Shown here in pieces: positions 1-5,893 of a DNA stretch of 12,097 bases; position 1 is the stretch's first letter, and the number at the start of each line of letters is the position of its first letter. Both the position numbers and the translations under genes were made by a program. Source of the stretch: an uncultured Lachnospiraceae bacterium (GTDB lineage: Bacteria > Bacillota > Clostridia > Lachnospirales > Lachnospiraceae); assembly GCA_934376945.1 (NCBI GenBank), contig CAKRPI010000066.1, positions 1 through 12,097 on the forward strand, in the 5' to 3' direction. Under the pieces are notes generated by a model that worked only from the letters and a program-made list of their open reading frames with translations, was not told the DNA's origin and searched no databases.

Positions 1-44
1 TCGCCTGCCAGCGGATTGCCGCCTCTGATAATATACTGTTCCAT
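1..44 (-). CDS. murA: UDP-N-acetylglucosamine 1-carboxyvinyltransferase, N-terminus only (partial)
   Basis: Only the first 14 codons are inside the window; the rest lies beyond the left edge. Reading from the ATG at 44, they give MEQYIIRGGNPLAG, which matches from memory the usual N-terminus of clostridial MurA, where it is followed by the EVEIGGAKNA substrate loop. MurA transfers enolpyruvate from PEP to UDP-GlcNAc, the first committed step of peptidoglycan synthesis, in the cytoplasm. A GAGG ribosome binding site (complement of cctc at 51-54) lies six bases before the ATG, and a sigma-A-like promoter lies about 80 bases further up. The identification rests on very few residues, so a MurA paralogue (MurA1 against MurA2/MurZ) cannot be told apart. 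Confidence 0.72.
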   Translation of the reverse strand, partial: MEQYIIRGGNPLAG

Positions 45-129
45 AGGACACCTCTATCGTTTCTTTATACTCCGCCAGAAATAGCCGCCCCCTCTGCAGG
101 CATACTCCCAGCTAATAATCTATCTGTAA

Positions 130-157
130 AGTATAACACATTCTGTCCGTTTGTAAA
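130..157 (-). promoter_or_regulatory. Putative sigma-A promoter for murA
   Basis: Read on the minus strand, TTTACA (152-157) is followed after 16 bases by TATACT (130-135), with a TG one base before the -10 (extended -10). Transcription would begin near 123, giving a leader of about 80 nt before the murA start at 44. No terminator hairpin is visible between the flavin-reductase-like gene (stop at 207) and this promoter, so read-through may add to expression. Confidence 0.6.
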
Positions 158-206
158 CAAAAATTAAAGGTTTAGACATTTTTTGGCTATTTTTACCTAA
201 CATTTG

Positions 207-773
207 TTACTTTTTCCGCCTTACACTGTAACCGAACGTTCCGAGTTTTTTCCCGAGTCCAAAGTATTCGCCATGAGAATATACCATCAGACCGGCGCGG
301 TTTAAGTCAAATTTTCCATTTTCATCCATATAAGCGCCATCGACTTCCACCGCAGTCACATCTGCGATAAACATATGGTGAGAACCAAGCTCCAGTACCT
401 GTTTCACACGACAGCCGATATTAACCGGACTTTCTTCGATCAACGGAGCATCCACTCCCTCACATTTTCCCGGAGTCAGATGCATTTCCTTAAACTTATC
501 GACCTCTCTTCCCGAACGTACACCACAGTAATCTGTCGCACGTACCAGCTTTTCCGTCGTAAGATTGATCACGAATTCTCCGGTTTCTTTTATAATGTCA
601 TAGGAATACCGTTCCGGCCGGACCGAGATCGATACCATCGCCGGAGAGCTGCAGATCGTACCGGTCCATGCCACGGTAATAATATTCGGTTTTTCTCCCG
701 GTCTTTTGCAGCTTACCATGACCGCAGGAAGCGGATAAAGCATATTGCCCGGTCTCCAGATTTCTTTTGCCAT
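207..773 (-). CDS. Flavin reductase-like FMN-binding protein
   Basis: The 188-residue product resembles the flavin reductase-like split-barrel family (PF01613 type), small cytoplasmic flavoproteins that bind FMN and either reduce free flavin with NAD(P)H or serve as electron carriers. The N-terminal part, ending in PNIITVAWTGTICSSPAMVSISVRPERYSYDII, has the usual pattern of this fold: an N/T-rich flavin-contacting strand, then SP and R residues. GSHHMFIADV in the middle matches the late strand of the barrel. There is no signal peptide or membrane segment. The start at 773 is supported by AGAGGAA eight bases upstream. It follows the pyrophosphatase gene by 81 bases on the same strand and may be cotranscribed with it; I see no clear promoter of its own. 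The physiological partner is unknown and the enzyme class cannot be settled from sequence. Confidence 0.82.
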   Translation of the reverse strand: MAKEIWRPGNMLYPLPAVMVSCKRPGEKPNIITVAWTGTICSSPAMVSISVRPERYSYDIIKETGEFVINLTTEKLVRATDYCGVRSGREVDKFKEMHLTPGKCEGVDAPLIEESPVNIGCRVKQVLELGSHHMFIADVTAVEVDGAYMDENGKFDLNRAGLMVYSHGEYFGLGKKLGTFGYSVRRKK

Positions 774-817
774 TCCTTTTATTCCTCTCTTTTTTCTCTT
801 GTATGCATATTCCTTAT

Positions 818-854
818 GCGGTAAAACAGCCGTTTACAATCTGCTTTTCACCGC
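818..854 (-). other. Hairpin directly after the pyrophosphatase stop codon, without a U-tract
   Basis: The segment beginning one base after the TAA at 855-857 folds on itself: GCGGT/ACCGC, AAAA/TTTT and CAG/CTG pair in register (841-854 with 818-829), each separated by one bulged G. The loop is about 11 bases. It is followed by ATAAGG rather than a T-run, so it is not a standard intrinsic terminator. It could protect or end-process the transcript between the two genes. Confidence 0.4.
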
Positions 855-2582
855 TTACACTTCACTCATGCGGTTGATCGCCGCCATAAATGACGGTACA
901 AGCTGTTTTTTACGCGACACAACACCCGGGAGTGCCGCACAATTACCCGCTGCCTTCTGGTGAAATGCCTCCTCGACCAGTTCATCCGCACCCTTGCCGT
1001 AGCACAGAAGCTCCGTCGACTCCTCGATGATGTCCGTAAGCATGAAGAACATCATATCCGTATCATGCTCCGCAAATACCTTTTCCATGTAAGGCATCAG
1101 GCGCTGTTTGATCGTTTCCAGCTCTTCCATACTCATCGATGTGATCTGACCAATCCCGATATTCCAATCTCCAAATTCAAATTTTTTGAAATCCTGATAA
1201 AAAATTTCTTCCGGAGTCCGGCTTCCAAGATCACTGCCCGCAGCAAACATACTGCGTGCATAGCTATCGCACTCGATCTGCGCAAGCTTTGCCAGATTCT
1301 GCGCCGCTTCTACATCCATCGGCGTACAGGTCGGAGAACGGAACAGAAGTGTATCCGAAATGATCGCCGAACACATCAGGCCGGCAATCTCCGGCGGAAT
1401 CTCCACACCGTACTCCTGATACATCTGATAAATAATTGTACAGGTGCATCCGACCGGCTGATTCCGGAAATAAACCGGAGACATCGTCTCCAGCGAACCG
1501 AGACGATGATGATCAATAATCTCCATAATCTCTGCATCTAATACATTATCGACGGCCTGCGAAACTTCATTGTGATCCACCAGAATCAGGCCGCGCTTGC
1601 GTACACCGAGAAGATTACGTCTGGAAATCATTCCCACATATTTTCCACTCTGATCGAGGATCGGGAAATCGCGGTAACGTTTCTTTGACATAATGTCACG
1701 GATAATCTCCGTATAATCACCAAGGCGGAAGGTCTGAAGACTTTCTTTTCTCATAAAGAAATCCACCGGCATACTCTGGTTGATCAGGCGTGCCACCGCA
1801 TACGTGTCAAGCGGAGTCACAATGATGGAACAGTTCCGATCTCTTGCCAGACGCTGAATGGTTCTCGATACCGGAGCTCCCAGGCATACCACAATACAGC
1901 CTGCCTCCATCTCAATTGCACAGAGCTGCGATTCATATCGATTGCCCAGTATGACCATATCATGCTTTTCAATATAGTTTTCCATGATATCCGGGTTCGC
2001 TGCCGCAATGACAACCTTTCCCTGGTCAAAATACCCATTTTCATCTCCGACCACCATTTCCGCATCCAGTGTCTCAAGAATATTGCGGTATGGCGTTCTT
2101 GCCACGGATACGATTGCACTGTCGTATTCTTCCATGTAAGACTTTGCAATATCATTGACAGTGATCAGACCCTTGAGCTGATTCTCCTCATTTGTGATCG
2201 GAAGTGTAAATACATTCTGCGTCATCATCAGATTCCATGCATTTTTCAGTGAAATATTGCTTCGCACGCCCGGCACCTGACGAATCGCCATATCCTTGAC
2301 CCGCGTTCCGATATTATCAAGAAATACCGGTGGCTCTACCTGAAAATGCTCCAGCACGTACTGAGTCTCCGCACTGATCTGGCCCGCGCGCACCGGCACA
2401 TACCGAAGTCCGCTTTCCCTCGAATTTTTCAGATATGCATAGGAAATCGCAGCGCAGATGGAATCCGTATCCGGATTTTTATGTCCGATCACACAAACCG
2501 TGCGTTTTAATTCTTCCGGATTTCCAAGCCCCGCCTCATCCTTTTTTTCTTCTATTTCCAGGAATTTATCCCTATTTTCCAT
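855..2582 (-). CDS. Manganese-dependent inorganic pyrophosphatase with CBS and DRTGG regulatory domains
   Basis: This family II (DHH) pyrophosphatase hydrolyses PPi to phosphate in the cytoplasm, pulling biosynthetic reactions forward. The 575 residues carry, in order: the N-terminal metal-binding motif GHKNPDTDS (His34, Asp38, Asp40); a CBS domain at about 95-150; a DRTGG domain at about 165-260; a second CBS domain at about 268-325; the rest of the catalytic half with VDHNE (Asp336, His337) and IIDHHR (357-359); and a DHHA2 domain ending with the SRKKQ substrate-binding motif near 556-560. Plain family II enzymes have about 310 residues, so the 240-residue insert is the regulatory module. 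In characterised clostridial relatives it binds AMP/ADP (inhibiting) and ATP or diadenosine polyphosphates (activating, where DRTGG is present); transfer of that behaviour here is inference. The ATG at 2582 has GGGAG seven bases upstream. It lies downstream of deoD on the same strand. Confidence 0.93.
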   Translation of the reverse strand: MENRDKFLEIEEKKDEAGLGNPEELKRTVCVIGHKNPDTDSICAAISYAYLKNSRESGLRYVPVRAGQISAETQYVLEHFQVEPPVFLDNIGTRVKDMAIRQVPGVRSNISLKNAWNLMMTQNVFTLPITNEENQLKGLITVNDIAKSYMEEYDSAIVSVARTPYRNILETLDAEMVVGDENGYFDQGKVVIAAANPDIMENYIEKHDMVILGNRYESQLCAIEMEAGCIVVCLGAPVSRTIQRLARDRNCSIIVTPLDTYAVARLINQSMPVDFFMRKESLQTFRLGDYTEIIRDIMSKKRYRDFPILDQSGKYVGMISRRNLLGVRKRGLILVDHNEVSQAVDNVLDAEIMEIIDHHRLGSLETMSPVYFRNQPVGCTCTIIYQMYQEYGVEIPPEIAGLMCSAIISDTLLFRSPTCTPMDVEAAQNLAKLAQIECDSYARSMFAAGSDLGSRTPEEIFYQDFKKFEFGDWNIGIGQITSMSMEELETIKQRLMPYMEKVFAEHDTDMMFFMLTDIIEESTELLCYGKGADELVEEAFHQKAAGNCAALPGVVSRKKQLVPSFMAAINRMSEV

Positions 2583-2632
2583 CGTTATACTCCCATGGAT
2601 TTCTTCTTGTTATGCTTAACTATGCGTTTTTT

Positions 2633-2667
2633 CGCGAGCGCATAAGGCATCCTATCTTATGCGATTT
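2633..2667. repeat. Palindromic intergenic repeat, short copy
   Basis: This copy consists of a 21-base left arm (2633-2653, containing gcgcataaggcatcct), two bases, and a 12-base right arm cttatgcgattt (2656-2667). CGCATAAG (2639-2646) pairs with CTTATGCG (2656-2663) around a nine-base loop. Both arms are identical to those of the copy at 2706-2756. A further degenerate right arm (ctatgcgttttttcgc, from 2620) lies beside it. The element fills most of the deoD to pyrophosphatase spacer. No U-tract follows on the minus strand, so it is not an obvious terminator for deoD. Confidence 0.7.
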
Positions 2668-2705
2668 TTCGCTGATCCTCGCATGCTTTAGACCTTGTTT
2701 CCAGA

Positions 2706-2756
2706 CGCGAGCGCATAAGGCATCCTCCCGCAAGCGGGTCCCTCCTTATGCGATTT
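2706..2756. repeat. Palindromic intergenic repeat, long copy with nested hairpin, overlapping the end of deoD
   Basis: It has the same 21-base left arm (2706-2726) and 12-base right arm (2745-2756) as the copy at 2633-2667. The two central bases there are replaced here by 18 bases, including CCCGC-aa-GCGGG (2727-2738), so a second hairpin sits inside the first. The outer stem is CGCATAAGG (2712-2720) with CCTTATGCG (2744-2752). The right arm supplies the last codons and the TAA (2746-2748) of deoD. This organisation resembles a REP- or small MITE-like dispersed element, which is inference from two copies only. Confidence 0.72.
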
Positions 2757-3456
2757 CTAATGCTACTTTCATCATGTCGGCGAAGCTGGTCTGGCGCTCT
2801 TCTGCGGTCGTCACCTCGCCCGTCACAAGGCTGTCTGAAATTGTACAGATTGTCAACGCTTTTTTACCGGTGCGGGCCGCATTCATATAAAGTGCTGCCG
2901 TCTCCATCTCAACAGCCAGTACGCCCATTTTCTGCCATGCTTCCAGCGTTGGTCTCTCACTGTAGAAAATATCCGAACTTGCTACATTTCCTACCTTATA
3001 ACCGATATTGCCCATCTTCTCTACCTGATCAACTGCCTTGCGCACAAGCTCAAAGGATGCGATTGGCGCAAAAGTGCCCGGAAGCTCGTACTGCGCTGCA
3101 TAGTTGGAATCTGTGCAGGCTCCCATTGCAATCACCAGATCACGGATTTTCAGATCCGGATGCATTGAACCGGCCGTACCGATACGGATAATATTTTCCA
3201 CGTCATAAAACTTAAACAGTTCGTAGGAATAGATTCCCATGGATGGCATTCCCATTCCGCTTGCCATAACCGATACTCTCTTGTCATTGTAAAATCCGGT
3301 GTAGCCGTTTACGCCACGGACATTATTTACAAGAACAGCATCCGTCAGAAATGTCTCTGCAATGTATTTCGCACGAAGCGGATCGCCCGGCATCAGTACT
3401 GTCTGTGCAAAATCTTCTTTTTTTGCTGAAATATGTGGTGTTGGTATATTACTCAT
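2746..3456 (-). CDS. deoD: Purine nucleoside phosphorylase, DeoD (hexameric) type
   Basis: The enzyme cleaves purine (deoxy)nucleosides with phosphate to base and (deoxy)ribose 1-phosphate, a cytoplasmic salvage step. The 236 residues match the usual length (about 235-240). Visible family features are MPGDPLRAKYIAE (Gly24, Asp25 and Arg28, phosphate site), GMGMPS near 68-72, the phosphate-binding stretch RIGTAGS with Arg91, AVEMETA with Glu183 and Glu185 (ribose and purine contacts) and ISDS with Asp208, the counterpart of the catalytic acid Asp204 of the E. coli enzyme. I chose the ATG at 3456 because AAGGAG lies about eight bases upstream and the product then starts MSNIPTPHIS, typical of the family; an in-frame ATG at 3555 would add 33 unconserved residues. 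The last residues and stop codon lie within a palindromic repeat. Confidence 0.95.
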   Translation of the reverse strand: MSNIPTPHISAKKEDFAQTVLMPGDPLRAKYIAETFLTDAVLVNNVRGVNGYTGFYNDKRVSVMASGMGMPSMGIYSYELFKFYDVENIIRIGTAGSMHPDLKIRDLVIAMGACTDSNYAAQYELPGTFAPIASFELVRKAVDQVEKMGNIGYKVGNVASSDIFYSERPTLEAWQKMGVLAVEMETAALYMNAARTGKKALTICTISDSLVTGEVTTAEERQTSFADMMKVALEIA

Positions 3457-3580
3457 AATTAAATTCTCCTTTTCTTTATTATGTACTCCCGGTCTGCCCG
3501 TGTATATGCTTATTTTACTACAAATACAGCCGAAAAGGAACCTGTTTTTCTTCAAAGTTCTTTTGTTCTAATCGCACAAC

Positions 3581-3598
3581 GCTTTATTGTTGTAAAGC
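3581..3598. other. Small AT-rich inverted repeat in the deoD upstream region
   Basis: GCTTTA (3581-3586) and TAAAGC (3593-3598) are exact inverted repeats around TTGTTG, and the overlapping ACAAC/GTTGT pair offers an alternative fold. It lies about 125 bases before the deoD start in a strongly AT-rich stretch (3457-3690) where I could not fix a convincing deoD promoter. It may be an operator or a leader hairpin; nothing further is shown. Confidence 0.25.
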
Positions 3599-3687
3599 AA
3601 GAGCGCATGTGCATTTTTTATAGTTTCTTTATGTTTTTCTATTTATTTTATTGCAATTTTACTATATGTTTACAATTTGTTCATTTT

Positions 3688-3716
3688 TTGTTCACAAATA
3701 CTTGCTATAGTATAAT
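3688..3716 (+). promoter_or_regulatory. Strong sigma-A promoter with no protein gene downstream
   Basis: TTGTTC (3688-3693), a 17-base spacer and a perfect TATAAT (3711-3716) read on the plus strand, in an AT-rich setting. Transcription would begin at about 3723. The next plus-strand protein gene is more than 2 kb away and the operon at 3961-5608 runs the opposite way, so the promoter seems to serve a short untranslated RNA ending at the terminator at 3874-3927. Confidence 0.65.
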
Positions 3717-3722
3717 CAGTTC

Positions 3723-3928
3723 TTGAGAGGGATTCTCAAACCAGTGATGTAGTGGTTTTCATTACACATGTTGATAAATTTTTTCATAATAGCCTCCGGT
3801 GTACCAGACGCCGGGGGCACTCCTCATTTCAGGGCATATTTATCTGAAGTTGCAGAATGCTTAGTCCGCCTCCAAAAAAGCCGCTGCCGCAGAGACTATT
3901 TCTTCTCTGTACGACAGCGGCTTTTTTC
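3723..3928 (+). ncRNA. Putative small structured RNA of about 205 nt, unidentified
   Basis: The stretch begins just after a good promoter (TTGTTC-17-TATAAT) and ends at the T-run of a strong hairpin terminator. No open frame in it has a ribosome binding site; the only plus-strand frame of any length (from 3768) runs straight through the terminator. Local folds visible by eye are TTGAGA/TCTCAA (3724-3740), TGTAGTG/CATTACA with one G-U (3749-3767), an 11-bp GC-rich hairpin GCCTCCGGTGT/ACGCCGGGGGC (3792-3818 approximately), TTCAG/CTGAA (about 3828-3849) and the terminator. Long-range pairs GATAAAT with ATTTATC (3774-3780 with 3838-3844) and ATTCT with AGAAT (3733-3737 with 3854-3858) would instead give a rod with bulges around the GC-rich hairpin. 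Length and rod shape recall 6S RNA, but I recognise no diagnostic sequence, and SRP RNA is excluded by the lack of its conserved loop. Confidence 0.5.
3874..3927. terminator. Bidirectional intrinsic terminator
   Basis: AAAAAAGCCGCTG (3874-3886) pairs with CAGCGGCTTTTTT (3915-3927); inside, CAGAGA pairs with TCTCTG around an eight-base loop. There are T-runs on both strands. It would end the plus-strand RNA starting near 3723 and the minus-strand operon whose last gene stops at 3961. Confidence 0.85.
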
Positions 3929-3960
3929 TGCTTTTCTTTCTATTTCGGTCAAACAAGGCA

Positions 3961-4227
3961 TCAGCTTTCCTGAATCACCTGCACCTCAAGGTAATCAAAC
4001 TCAATCTCTTCTATGAAGCTGTCCTGGTAAAAGCGAACCTTGCTATGTCTTTGGAATTCACTGACATTCTTTTCCAACCAGATTGGACGGCCAAGATCAA
4101 ATTCATGGCAGATTTCATCCAGCCCCCGGAAAACCTTGTGTGTTCTTGTATCGTCACTTTCTTCCTCATACACGGTATCTTTTTCCATGCGGTTGTCTTT
4201 CCAGATTTTTCCCCATAAGCGAAACAT
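3961..4227 (-). CDS. Small uncharacterised acidic protein coupled to the serine hydrolase gene
   Basis: I do not assign a function to this 88-residue protein. It is soluble-looking, with no signal peptide or membrane helix, rich in Glu/Asp and aromatic residues. It starts with a basic-aromatic stretch (MFRLWGKIWKDNRMEKD) and continues with DDTRTHKVFRGLDEICHEFDLGRPIWLEKN. The THKVF...C.EFDLG.PIWL pattern seems familiar from conserved hypothetical proteins of clostridia, from memory and not checked. The gene starts ten bases after the stop of the serine hydrolase gene. The ribosome binding site AGGAGGG overlaps that stop codon (TAGGAGGG), so translation is probably coupled. A strong terminator follows 34 bases after its stop. 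Cotranscription suggests a linked role, but the sequence does not say which. Confidence 0.85.
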   Translation of the reverse strand: MFRLWGKIWKDNRMEKDTVYEEESDDTRTHKVFRGLDEICHEFDLGRPIWLEKNVSEFQRHSKVRFYQDSFIEEIEFDYLEVQVIQES

Positions 4228-4232
4228 CGTTT

Positions 4233-4240
4233 CCCTCCTA
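4233..4240 (-). promoter_or_regulatory. Ribosome binding site overlapping the upstream stop codon
   Basis: Read on the minus strand, TAGGAGGG joins the TAG stop of the serine hydrolase (4238-4240) to the Shine-Dalgarno sequence of the 88-residue gene, with AAACG before its ATG. This arrangement fixes the start of the small gene and favours translational coupling. Confidence 0.75.
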
Positions 4241-5608
4241 TTCTGCTGTTTCCGGATTCAGGTAACTGTACGTAAGCCGCGATAATTCTGCAATCCGCGA
4301 AATCGCCTGATCCTTGCTGCTCCAGTCACTTGAGAGTACGACCAGAATATAATCGCAATCTTTTCCGTAAATAATCGCTGCGTCATTCTCCGTCGTATCC
4401 ATCTCTCCTGTTTTGTTGCCGCACAGTACATCCTCCGGCAAACCTGCCGGAATCTTATAGCGTGTGTCCTGCGAAAGCAGAAGGCTCTCTATTTCATTGC
4501 TCACAGCACGGTTCACCCATGTGCGGCGATAAATATCCTCCAGAAGCTTCCCGCAGTCTTTTGCGGCCACCTGATTGAAATTATCATCGCTTGTATTCGT
4601 TTCCGGATCATTGAAGCCGTTATATTCTACCGTCATACCGCTGAATCCATGGGATTCGATAAACGCATCAACCTTCGCAATGCCATCCGCATAGCTGCCA
4701 TTTCCAAGCTTTGCCAGCAGCTGATTGGAAGATCCATTGTCGCTGTAAACAATCATATTGTGCAGCAGCTCCATGATCTCATCCGTTCGGGACAGCTCTC
4801 CGCTTTCAAACGCTGTATACACCGTACCCATGATAAAAAGCTTCATCACACTGGCTGACTTCATCGGAGTATCACGAATCACAAATGATTCTTCTGTGGA
4901 TAGGTTCTTACAGTATACCGACCATTCCCCATCATATCCTTCTATTTGCTCTTCCAGCAGCTGTTTCAGATTCTGAAGTGTTTGTTCCGGTTTCCATTGA
5001 AGTACTGCATCATACCCTCTCAGCTGCATCGTATTCTTCAGTTCCGGAAGCGGACATATATCCTGATCTGCCGAAGCAGCGGCCATCGGAAACAGGAATG
5101 CTTCCCCATACCGTGCCTGAAGGCGTTTCCACTCCCTGCCAAGAGCTTCCAAATCCAGAGCATCCGTCTCCGTCATACCAGCCTTTTCCTGATCCGAACG
5201 GTCTGCACCGGTTTCCCCTTCCGTATTTTCTGTATCTCTGCTGTCATCCGTCCCTTCCGGACGATCTGTGCCGCTTTCCATCCAGACCTCGCTGGCTTTT
5301 TCATTTTTCCGGTCAGAACTTTCCTCGCTCTGTTCTTCTGTATCGTTTCTGCCCAGATCAAAGCCATCCGATTCAAGAGCATCTTCTTCCATGTCTGCTC
5401 CCGTCTCCCTGAATTCCGTCTGTTCACTGTCTGTCTGAATCCGTCCTCCTGATGTTTCTTTTACCGCCTTCGGCACAGACAGTACCAGAAATACTGCCAC
5501 AAAAGCTCCTGTCAGCATCAGTTCCGTCCGGTTTCCTTTATTATTTTCCTTTACTTCCTTAACAAATTCCTTTGCTTTCTCTTTGATTCCATCCAGAAAT
5601 TCCTTCAC
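4238..5608 (-). CDS. Membrane-anchored serine hydrolase of the class A beta-lactamase fold
   Basis: With the GTG start the protein has 456 residues: a basic, lysine/glutamate-rich cytoplasmic N-terminus, one membrane helix (about 29-46), an acidic Ser/Thr/Glu/Asp/Gly linker (about 50-150) and a C-terminal penicillin-recognising domain outside the cell. The three active-site motifs are present: SVMK (nucleophile Ser253, Lys256), SDN (289-291) and KTG (399-401). The general base of true class A beta-lactamases, Glu166 in ExxLN of the omega loop, is not evident; the matching region reads NDPETNTSDDN. The enzyme may therefore be a peptidase or esterase acting on the wall rather than an antibiotic hydrolase (inference). 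The GTG at 5608 has GAGAGGAA 6-7 bases upstream, whereas the ATG at 5671 has no such site and overlaps the promoter. First gene of an operon with the 88-residue protein. Confidence 0.85.
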   Translation of the reverse strand: MKEFLDGIKEKAKEFVKEVKENNKGNRTELMLTGAFVAVFLVLSVPKAVKETSGGRIQTDSEQTEFRETGADMEEDALESDGFDLGRNDTEEQSEESSDRKNEKASEVWMESGTDRPEGTDDSRDTENTEGETGADRSDQEKAGMTETDALDLEALGREWKRLQARYGEAFLFPMAAASADQDICPLPELKNTMQLRGYDAVLQWKPEQTLQNLKQLLEEQIEGYDGEWSVYCKNLSTEESFVIRDTPMKSASVMKLFIMGTVYTAFESGELSRTDEIMELLHNMIVYSDNGSSNQLLAKLGNGSYADGIAKVDAFIESHGFSGMTVEYNGFNDPETNTSDDNFNQVAAKDCGKLLEDIYRRTWVNRAVSNEIESLLLSQDTRYKIPAGLPEDVLCGNKTGEMDTTENDAAIIYGKDCDYILVVLSSDWSSKDQAISRIAELSRLTYSYLNPETAE

Positions 5609-5659
5609 ATCCAATTCCTCTCTTTTTCTGTCCGTGCATCGATTGACCGGAATTGATAT

Positions 5660-5688
5660 AGTATAACACATCCGATGAATTCTGCCAA
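5660..5688 (-). promoter_or_regulatory. Sigma-A promoter of the serine hydrolase operon
   Basis: On the minus strand TTGGCA (5683-5688), 17 bases, then TATACT (5660-5665) preceded by TGT (extended -10). The start point would fall near 5653, 45 bases before the GTG. This lies inside the N-terminal extension implied by the ATG at 5671, which is why that start is rejected. The twelve bases ATGTGTTATACT around the -10 are identical to those of the murA promoter. Confidence 0.7.
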
Positions 5689-5788
5689 ATCTATTTGTGT
5701 CCTTTTTAACCGAGCCAGGGCAAGTAGCAAAGCGGATTGCGAATACCCTCTCCGCCCAAAGCAGTTACTCAATTATGTATGTTTGGAT

Positions 5789-5817
5789 TTGTCGCCGCAC
5801 TCAGATTGTGGTATGAT
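5789..5817 (+). promoter_or_regulatory. Sigma-A promoter of the cobO-like gene
   Basis: TTGTCG (5789-5794), 17 bases, TATGAT (5812-5817), with TG one base ahead of the -10. The leader would be about 70 nt. It is divergent from the serine hydrolase promoter, about 100 bases apart. The leader and the region upstream lack the conserved blocks of a cobalamin riboswitch. Confidence 0.6.
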
Positions 5818-5893
5818 AAAAGCAAAATCTGCGGCAGGAATCTGTCACCGGTCAATCATGTACTCTCAGAATCATAAAAGGAGGAATTTTGCT

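Noticed and set aside
375..824. 149-codon plus-strand frame opposite the flavin reductase-like gene
   Set aside because: It is antisense to a well-supported gene, with no ribosome binding site and a His/Arg/Phe-rich shadow composition.
2633..2756. CRISPR array or terminator as explanation of the repeats
   Set aside because: There are only two units with unequal palindromic cores and no regular spacers, and no T-run follows on the strand of deoD.
3723..3928. SRP RNA, tmRNA or a purine/glycine/ZTP riboswitch as the identity of the structured stretch
   Set aside because: The conserved loops of these RNAs are not found, and no gene follows in sense orientation that a riboswitch could control.
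3768..4016. 82-codon plus-strand open frame in the putative RNA gene
   Set aside because: It has no ribosome binding site, runs through a strong terminator hairpin and into the antisense of the 88-residue gene, and has no protein-like pattern.
4885..5452. Long plus-strand frames opposite the serine hydrolase linker
   Set aside because: They are shadows of the biased acidic Ser/Thr/Glu codons on the minus strand, rich in Pro/Ser/Phe/Cys, without start signals.
5609..5671. ATG at 5671 as start of the serine hydrolase
   Set aside because: It lies over the -10 region of the likely promoter and lacks a ribosome binding site; the GTG at 5608 has a good one. The ATG overlapping that GTG is in another frame and hits TGA at once.
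5675..5893. N-terminal extension of the cobO-like frame from an ATG at 5675
   Set aside because: It begins before the best promoter, has no Shine-Dalgarno sequence, and the P-loop is already near the N-terminus from the well-supported ATG at 5894.
5700..5893. Cobalamin riboswitch in front of cobO
   Set aside because: None of the conserved blocks of the B12 box or its core is present; the leader after the promoter is only about 70 nt.
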